From Acinetobacter sp. (GTDB lineage Bacteria; Pseudomonadota; Gammaproteobacteria; Pseudomonadales; Moraxellaceae), in contig JASLJB010000303.1 of NCBI GenBank assembly GCA_030152605.1, forward strand, positions 1-10,971: DNA of 10,971 bases, given 5' to 3'. Every line of letters starts with the position of its first letter. The first letter of the stretch is position 1. Of the stretch, positions 5,342 through 10,971 are shown one piece after another. The translations under genes and the position numbers were made by a program. A model generated the notes under the pieces. That model was given only the letters and a program-made list of their open reading frames with translations. It made no database searches and was not told the origin of the DNA.

Positions 5342-8300
5342 TTAACTGATTCCGAGTCCATCCCCTACCTTTTTTAATCGCGTACTGGAAACCGGCATTT
5401 TGGTTTTCATCGGTTGTGAGAATAAAGAGATTCGATATTCTTCAACCATGAAATATAAAGGTGTTAATCGTGGATCATGCTTGAATTTAAACAGCTTATC
5501 CATCCATGTATCCACATCTGCGATCGCCGCCAGATCCCGATTTAAGTTATTCGGCAAGCGATCCAAACGCAATAACAAGCCTTTGAGGTAGCGTGGAAAC
5601 TCCAGCCAAACCTCAGGCGTCTTGCTATAAACAAAATCTGACAGACTCATCAGATCCAATTGATCTTCGATATCATCGATACTTTTTGCAAACACATCTT
5701 GATTTAACATCAACAGTTTTTGTCTGATCTCTTGCCACTGAATATAAATTTCAGTCATGATTCTGAGTGCATCTTGACCATGACTCAGAAAAGTCTTTTT
5801 CACTTGTGTAAGTAAGCTTTCAAATTCAGCAGTATCCGTAGGCAGGTTTTGCAGCGACATCTGCAACGTCGCATAGACCAACATCTGCTCCAGTTGCGCC
5901 TTATCTCCGAGCGGCGCATAGGCCAAGGCCAACGGTTTGGAGATTTGCTTTTTCAGCTGACGGATCAAGTCCCCCATGTGCAAATGCAGCAGTCGTAACA
6001 CCCCCAAGCGATGATGCGCTGTGGCTTCGGTGACATCATTAAAGCTCTGAATCACCACACCACTGGTATCATTCGCATCCAACTGACGGAATGCTTTTGC
6101 TGCAACCAAGGCTTGGTATTGCTTAATCACCACACCGGTCACTTTTTGCGACTGCTCAAACACAAATTCTTCAGGGAAGGTCTTAAACTCGCCGCTTAAC
6201 TGTTTTACCGGTCGATGGGTTTCGGATCGACAACGGGCTTTAAGCTCGCTCAGATCTCGACCTTGCTCAATCACCCGCCCTTTGGCATCTACCACCTTAA
6301 TCAAAGGAATCAAATAAGGTTCTATACGTTCAAGCGAAAAATCTTGTGCACTGATCTGCTCAGCTCTTAATTCAAAAGCCAAATAATCAAACAAATGTCC
6401 TTTCAGCTTAGCCTCGCTGATATTTTGCATCAGCTTGCGTGTGGTATCCGGGATCGGCACTAAATTGCGACGCTTGTCTTTACTCAAGGATTTGAGCAAT
6501 GCTTCGATCAAATCCTGACGCCATCCAGGGATTCCCCAAGACCAAATCGCTTCATCCACTTGTGCCAAGGCCTGAAGTGGAATCTTAACCGTTGCGCCAT
6601 CCTCATCATGACTCGGATCAAAACGATAGCTCGCCGCCAAACGCAATGCACCATTATGCAAATAATCTGGGAACTGCCCGGTGGTCGGACGATCATTCAT
6701 CCAAAGTGCGTCATCTTCCACATACAGATAACGCGGTTGCTCCGCCTCAATCGTGGCGCGCCAATCCTCAAAGCTACGCCGACTGGCAATATCGCTCGGG
6801 ACTTTAGCAGCATAAAACTGATAAATCGTTTCTTCATCCACCACCAAGTCACGGCGGCGAAGTTTGTCTTCAACCCGCTCAACTTCATCAAGCTTTAACA
6901 AGTTATGCTTTAAAAATGGTGGGGTTAAGCCCAGATGCCCCGTGGTGAGCGCATCTCTTAAAAAGATTTCATGTGCCGCAGGTTGATCTACTTTTTCATA
7001 GTTCATCAAACGTTTCGGCTCAATGATCAAACCAAACAAGGAGATCTGATCATAGGCATTCACCACCCCATTACGTTTCGACCAATGTGGCTCAAAGTAA
7101 TGGTGTTTCAACAAGTCTGGGGCCGCGAGTAAGATCCATTCAGGTTCGATCTTGGCCAGCGTTCGTAAATAGACTTGCGAAGTTTCCACCATCTCAAACG
7201 CCATCACCCAAGAACTTTGCGCCTTATGCAAAGTCGAGGCTGGGAAAATCCGTGCTTTTTGTTGTCGCACTGCCATATAGACATTTTTCTCATCGGTCTT
7301 ATTGGCAATAAAAGACAACAAACCGGTGAGTAAAGCCCGATGCAGGTTTTCATAATTGGCGGGACGGTCATTAAAAGATAGTTTTAAACTACGTGCCAAA
7401 TCCACAAATTGTTCATGGGTCTTCTGCCACTCACGCAAACGCAACCAGCTCAAGAAATGATGACGTGCAAACTGACGTCGTTTATTTTCAGTCTGTACTT
7501 CACTATTGTTATGAAGGGTTTGCCATAGCGTGGTATAAAATAAAAAGTCTGAATCGGCTTGCTTAAACAAGGCATGTTTTTGATCCGCCTGCGCTTGTTT
7601 ATCTGCAGGGCGTTCACGTGGATCTTGCACTGCTAGAGCCGCCACGATGATCAAGACTTCATTCAGTACGCCAAAGTGCGATCCGGCCATGATCATTCGC
7701 GATAAGCGTGGATCAATCGGCATACGCGCCATGATCTTACCGATCGTGGTCAGCTCATGTTTCTTTTCCGCATAAGCACCCAATTCAATCAGCAACTTAC
7801 GCCCATCATTCACCAGACGATGATCCGGTGGCTCAATGAAATCAAAGCCCTCCACTTCACCTAAGCCCAAACTCTGCATCTGTAAAATCACAGAAGCCAA
7901 ATTGGTACGCTTGATCTCAGGTTCAGTAAACTCAGGGCGACTCATAAAGTCTTCTTCGCTATATAAGCGAATACACACCCCAGGTGCGATACGTCCACAA
8001 CGCCCTTTACGCTGATTGGCTGCCGCTTGCGACACTGCCTCAATCGGTAATCGTTGTACACGTGAACGGTAGTTATAACGTGAAAGACGCGCAAAACCAC
8101 TGTCGATCACATAACGAATATTGGGTACGGTCAGTGCTGTTTCCGCCACGTTGGTGGCGATAATGATTCGGCGACCACCACCAGAGGGATTAAAAATCTT
8201 TTGCTGCTCTGACAATGCTAAACGTGCATACAGCGGCAAAATCTGGGTATGGCGTGGCCCAAATTTTTGCAATGTTTCTTGCAACTCACGGATCTCTTGC

Positions 8301-9313
8301 TCTGTACTCGAAAAGATCAGAATATCCGCATGTTCAGGATGACCTTTGGCTTCAGCATCTTTAAAACATTCTTCAACTGCTTGAACCACGGCACGCGGCA
8401 AGTTTTCTTCAAACTCATCAAAGGCATCATCATCACTACCAACCACACCCATCTCTGAGATCGGACGATAACGTACTTCCACAGGAAAGCTTCGCCCTTC
8501 AACCTCAAAGATCGGTGCGTTGTTGAAGTACTGACTAAAGCGATTTACATCCAAGGTTGCCGATGTAACAATCACTTTTAAATCAGGGCGTTTAGGCAAT
8601 AACTGTTTCAGATAGCCCATGATGAAGTCGATATTGAGCGAACGCTCATGCGCTTCATCAATGATGATGGTGTCGTATTTATTTAAAAAACGGTCATGAC
8701 TGAGTTCAGCCAGCAAGATACCATCGGTCATTAACCGCACGATTGAGTCTTGTGAGCCCTGCTCATTAAAGCGGACTTTAAAACCGATCGACTCGCCGAG
8801 TTTCTCACCCACTTCTTCTGCGATCCGTTGTGATACGGTACGTGCAGCCAAGCGTCGCGGTTGGGTATGACCGATCATGCCTGTGAGACCACGACCGGCC
8901 AACATGGCGATTTGCGGTAATTGTGTGGTTTTCCCCGATCCAGTTTCACCGGCAACGATCACCACTTGATTTTGCTGAATCGCGGCGATTAATTTATCTT
9001 TATATTGTGTGACCGGTAGGTCTTGATTGAGGCGAATCCGCGGCAGACGCGCAAGACGTTGCCGAACTTTTTGATTGGATTTCTCAAACAGTTCTTGGTA
9101 GGCGTTGTTCTGAGTTTGCTTGCCTTGCGTTTGCTGGCTTGGCGACTGTTGGCTCTGAGACTGCTGATCTGGCGCCTGCTTGGTTTTAGCAGCTTTGGTT
9201 TTGGGCTGTTGAGGATTGGACTTGGCGTTGCGAAGTCGATTTAAACGATGACGGTCACGAACCATGACGAATTGATCGACATTTAAATCACTATGCACAG
9301 AGAATTTATCCAA
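5342..9313 (-). CDS. hrpA: ATP-dependent RNA helicase HrpA (DEAH box)
   Basis: HrpA is a large cytoplasmic DEAH-box RNA helicase linked in E. coli to mRNA processing and rescue of stalled ribosomes. The protein has 1323 residues (E. coli: 1300). Helicase motifs in order: Walker A GETGSGKT (122-129), TQPRRLAA (150-157), DEAH (219-222), SAT (251-253), ATNVAETALTVP (386-397) and QRKGRCGR (434-441). A winged-helix/ratchet and long HrpA-specific C-terminal region follow, ending in a conserved EEYRISLF block. The 5' end is uncertain. Counting from the TTG at 9311-9313 gives MDKFSVHSD; GTG (9296-9298) and ATG (9263-9265) also fit, and an in-frame stop lies nine codons above the TTG. None has a good Shine-Dalgarno sequence. 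Homology to E. coli HrpA extends upstream of the ATG, favouring one of the earlier starts. Residues 35-70 are a Gln-rich linker. A possible -10 (TAAAAT, minus strand) lies at 9335-9340. Confidence 0.96.
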   Translation of the reverse strand: MDKFSVHSDLNVDQFVMVRDRHRLNRLRNAKSNPQQPKTKAAKTKQAPDQQSQSQQSPSQQTQGKQTQNNAYQELFEKSNQKVRQRLARLPRIRLNQDLPVTQYKDKLIAAIQQNQVVIVAGETGSGKTTQLPQIAMLAGRGLTGMIGHTQPRRLAARTVSQRIAEEVGEKLGESIGFKVRFNEQGSQDSIVRLMTDGILLAELSHDRFLNKYDTIIIDEAHERSLNIDFIMGYLKQLLPKRPDLKVIVTSATLDVNRFSQYFNNAPIFEVEGRSFPVEVRYRPISEMGVVGSDDDAFDEFEENLPRAVVQAVEECFKDAEAKGHPEHADILIFSSTEQEIRELQETLQKFGPRHTQILPLYARLALSEQQKIFNPSGGGRRIIIATNVAETALTVPNIRYVIDSGFARLSRYNYRSRVQRLPIEAVSQAAANQRKGRCGRIAPGVCIRLYSEEDFMSRPEFTEPEIKRTNLASVILQMQSLGLGEVEGFDFIEPPDHRLVNDGRKLLIELGAYAEKKHELTTIGKIMARMPIDPRLSRMIMAGSHFGVLNEVLIIVAALAVQDPRERPADKQAQADQKHALFKQADSDFLFYTTLWQTLHNNSEVQTENKRRQFARHHFLSWLRLREWQKTHEQFVDLARSLKLSFNDRPANYENLHRALLTGLLSFIANKTDEKNVYMAVRQQKARIFPASTLHKAQSSWVMAFEMVETSQVYLRTLAKIEPEWILLAAPDLLKHHYFEPHWSKRNGVVNAYDQISLFGLIIEPKRLMNYEKVDQPAAHEIFLRDALTTGHLGLTPPFLKHNLLKLDEVERVEDKLRRRDLVVDEETIYQFYAAKVPSDIASRRSFEDWRATIEAEQPRYLYVEDDALWMNDRPTTGQFPDYLHNGALRLAASYRFDPSHDEDGATVKIPLQALAQVDEAIWSWGIPGWRQDLIEALLKSLSKDKRRNLVPIPDTTRKLMQNISEAKLKGHLFDYLAFELRAEQISAQDFSLERIEPYLIPLIKVVDAKGRVIEQGRDLSELKARCRSETHRPVKQLSGEFKTFPEEFVFEQSQKVTGVVIKQYQALVAAKAFRQLDANDTSGVVIQSFNDVTEATAHHRLGVLRLLHLHMGDLIRQLKKQISKPLALAYAPLGDKAQLEQMLVYATLQMSLQNLPTDTAEFESLLTQVKKTFLSHGQDALRIMTEIYIQWQEIRQKLLMLNQDVFAKSIDDIEDQLDLMSLSDFVYSKTPEVWLEFPRYLKGLLLRLDRLPNNLNRDLAAIADVDTWMDKLFKFKHDPRLTPLYFMVEEYRISLFSQPMKTKMPVSSTRLKKVGDGLGIS
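9104..9211 (-). repeat. Low-complexity Gln/Lys/Ser linker coding stretch in hrpA
   Basis: Residues 35-70 of HrpA consist almost only of Gln, Lys, Ser, Thr, Pro and Ala, for example QQSQSQQSPSQQTQGKQTQ. The DNA has degenerate CAG/CAA-rich repeats. It lies between a short conserved N-terminal segment and the helicase core, and is probably a flexible linker whose length varies between strains. Confidence 0.75.
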
Positions 9314-9403
9314 AATAACAAAATTGAACTGCGTATTTTACCCTGTAAACTCCAGTAACGATAGTCACCTGCTACGGCATCACAGCAATGCAAGCCTGAA
9401 GAC

Positions 9404-9434
9404 AAAACAAAAGCCCTGCATGGTGCAGGGCTTT
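9404..9434 (-). terminator. Rho-independent terminator of glnA
   Basis: On the minus strand AAAGCCCTGCA (9424-9434, complement) pairs with TGCAGGGCTTT (9410-9420, complement) around a 3-base loop (or 10 bp with a 5-base loop), followed by TTGTTTTGTC. It lies 64 bases after the glnA stop and about 90 bases before hrpA, so glnA is normally a separate transcript from hrpA. Confidence 0.88.
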
Positions 9435-9462
9435 AGGTTCAACTGTGTTGTTTTAGGATGCA

Positions 9463-9478
9463 ACTCAAGCACTCAAGC
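9463..9478. repeat. Tandem 8-bp repeat in the glnA 3' untranslated region
   Basis: ACTCAAGC occurs twice in direct succession (9463-9470 and 9471-9478), between the glnA stop codon and its terminator. It is too short to imply a function by itself. Confidence 0.6.
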
Positions 9479-9497
9479 CCAAGTCGCAAGCAACAAC

Positions 9498-10913
9498 TTA
9501 CAAGCTGTAGTACATATCAAATTCAACTGGATGCGTCGTCGTATTTAAACGACGTACATCTTCAGTTTTCAGTTCGATATAGGCATCCAACATATCTTTG
9601 GTGAATACACCACCTTTCAGCAAGAAGTCATGATCTTCTTTCAATGCATCAAGCGCCATTTCTAGGCTATGTGCAACGGTTGGGATTTTCGCTTCTTCTT
9701 CTGGCGGAAGGTCATACAGGTTCTTATCTGCAGCATCACCAGGATGGAGTTTGTTTTGAATACCATCAAGACCCGCCATCAACAATGCAGCAAATGCCAA
9801 GTATGGGTTTGCACATGGATCTGGGAAACGGACTTCAACACGTTTGCCTTTCGGGCTAGACACGAATGGAATACGGATTGACGCTGAACGGTTACGTGCA
9901 GAATAAGCCAACATGATTGGTGCTTCATAATGAGGCACTAAACGTTTGTATGAGTTGGTCGCTGGGTTGGTGATCGCATTCAGTGCGCGAGCATGTTTGA
10001 TCACACCACCGATGAAATACAAGGCCATTTCAGAAAGACCTGCATATTCATCACCTGCGAACAAGTTTTTGCCGTCTTTTGCAATCGACATATGCACGTG
10101 CATACCAGAACCGTTATCACCGACCATTGGTTTAGGCATAAAGGTTGCTGTTTTTGCATATTGGTGTGCAACGTTCCAAACTGCATATTTGAATTGTTGA
10201 ACTTCATCAGCTTTACGAACCAGTGTATTAAAGCTCACACCGATTTCAAGTTGGCAAGATGCCACTTCGTGATGGTGCACTTCGACACGACCAGGTCCCA
10301 TGATTTCTTCAATTTTGGCACACATTTCTGCACGCATATCTTGTGAAGAATCAACAGGTGGTACTGGAAAGTAACCGCCTTTAACACGTGGACGGTGACC
10401 TGAGTTACCCGCTTCAAAGTCTTTACCTGTAGACCAAGCCGCTTCTTCCGCAACCAATGTATGACGTGCGCCAGACATATCGATGTCCCACTTTACTTCG
10501 TCAAATACAAAGAATTCTGGTTCTGGACCAAAAAATGCGGTATCACCGATACCTGTTGACTTAAGGTATTCTTCAGCACGGCGTGCAATTGAACGTGGAT
10601 CACGTTGATAGCCTTGGCCTGTCGACGGTTCGATCACATCACAGGTCACGACAATCGTTGCTTCTGCGAAGAACGGGTCAATAAAACAGGTCTCAGCGTC
10701 TGGACGTAAGATCATGTCAGAGGCTTCGATGCCTTTCCAACCTGCGATAGAAGAACCATCGAACATTTTACCGTCTTCGAAAGTATCTTCATCGATAGAA
10801 TCAGCAGGATAAGTTACATGCTGTTCTTTTCCTTTGGTATCAGTAAAGCGAAAATCGACCCATTTTGCGCCACTTTCTTGTATGAGTTGAAGGACCTTGT
10901 TCGCCATGCTCAT
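9498..10913 (-). CDS. glnA: Glutamine synthetase type I (GlnA)
   Basis: GlnA makes glutamine from glutamate, ammonia and ATP, and is the main ammonium-assimilation enzyme; type I enzymes are cytoplasmic dodecamers. From the ATG at 10911-10913 it has 471 residues (E. coli: 469). Visible motifs are KMFDGSSIAGWKG with the catalytic Asp52, the metal-binding FGPEPEFF (128-135), the ATP-binding KPMVGDNGSGMHVHMS (261-276), NSYKRLVPHYEAPI with Glu330, NRSASIRIP (341-349) and NLYDLPPEE with Tyr400. Tyr400 matches the adenylylated Tyr397 of E. coli, so control by GlnE adenylylation is likely. An in-frame GTG at 10938-10940 would add nine residues. The ATG at 10913 (MSMANK) is preferred because family members begin there, although GGAG lies only 4 bases upstream; the next ATG at 10907 has the same GGAG 10 bases upstream. 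The promoter is outside the window. Confidence 0.98.
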   Translation of the reverse strand: MSMANKVLQLIQESGAKWVDFRFTDTKGKEQHVTYPADSIDEDTFEDGKMFDGSSIAGWKGIEASDMILRPDAETCFIDPFFAEATIVVTCDVIEPSTGQGYQRDPRSIARRAEEYLKSTGIGDTAFFGPEPEFFVFDEVKWDIDMSGARHTLVAEEAAWSTGKDFEAGNSGHRPRVKGGYFPVPPVDSSQDMRAEMCAKIEEIMGPGRVEVHHHEVASCQLEIGVSFNTLVRKADEVQQFKYAVWNVAHQYAKTATFMPKPMVGDNGSGMHVHMSIAKDGKNLFAGDEYAGLSEMALYFIGGVIKHARALNAITNPATNSYKRLVPHYEAPIMLAYSARNRSASIRIPFVSSPKGKRVEVRFPDPCANPYLAFAALLMAGLDGIQNKLHPGDAADKNLYDLPPEEEAKIPTVAHSLEMALDALKEDHDFLLKGGVFTKDMLDAYIELKTEDVRRLNTTTHPVEFDMYYSL

Positions 10914-10971
10914 TTTGCTCCAGTGAATTTTTGCTTGCACTCATCAAGTGCGTTTGTGTTGTTGATCGTTA

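Noticed and set aside
9023..9244. Plus-strand reading frame with a leucine-rich, membrane-like repeat
   Set aside because: It is the antisense shadow of the glutamine-rich linker of hrpA: CAG/CAA codons read on the other strand give Leu-rich translation. It has no ribosome-binding site or independent support.
9993..10453. Several overlapping frames antisense or out of frame to glnA
   Set aside because: All lie inside the highly conserved glnA coding sequence and show no start signals or recognisable domains.

Overview
The window looks like a piece of core chromosome from a gammaproteobacterium of the Moraxellaceae, most likely Acinetobacter. The basis is AT-rich intergenic DNA, moderate-GC genes, and protein sequences (GlnA, ThiG, RpoH and a cold-shock protein) that match my memory of Acinetobacter proteins. 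No database search was possible, so the genus is an inference. I see no insertion sequence, integrase, CRISPR array, tRNA or rRNA, and no obvious accessory island.

Layout. At the left edge a cold-shock gene of the CspA family runs leftward out of the window (1-77, minus), with a long AT-rich leader and a good sigma70-type promoter at 295-324. Divergent from it is a plus-strand block: a small TusA-family sulfurtransferase-like gene (477-701), rpoH for the heat-shock sigma factor (843-1709) with its own terminator, a DUF423 membrane protein (1845-2210), and the thiazole-synthesis pair thiS and thiG (2270-2467, 2481-3266). A strong bidirectional terminator (3296-3338) separates this from a minus-strand block. 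Read in the direction of transcription, that block is glnA (10913-9498, terminator at 9404-9434), hrpA (9313-5342), a long-form beta-ketoacyl-ACP synthase III (5307-4189, terminator at 4081-4116) and a beta-class glutathione S-transferase (3975-3364).

How the genes work together. ThiS and ThiG act together: ThiS-thiocarboxylate gives sulfur to ThiG, which builds the thiazole phosphate of thiamin. hrpA and the KAS III gene are only 34 bases apart on the same strand and probably share a transcript. The temperature-response genes for cold (cspA) and heat (rpoH) are neighbours. In both, the ribosome-binding site can pair with nearby leader sequence, so both leaders are candidate RNA thermosensors. 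The remaining genes are housekeeping functions with no clear shared pathway.

I do not see a previously undescribed system here. The points most worth a second look are the two possible ribosome-binding-site hairpins, the non-ATG start and glutamine-rich linker of hrpA, the hrpA-KAS III pairing, and the glnA 3' untranslated region as a possible small-RNA source.
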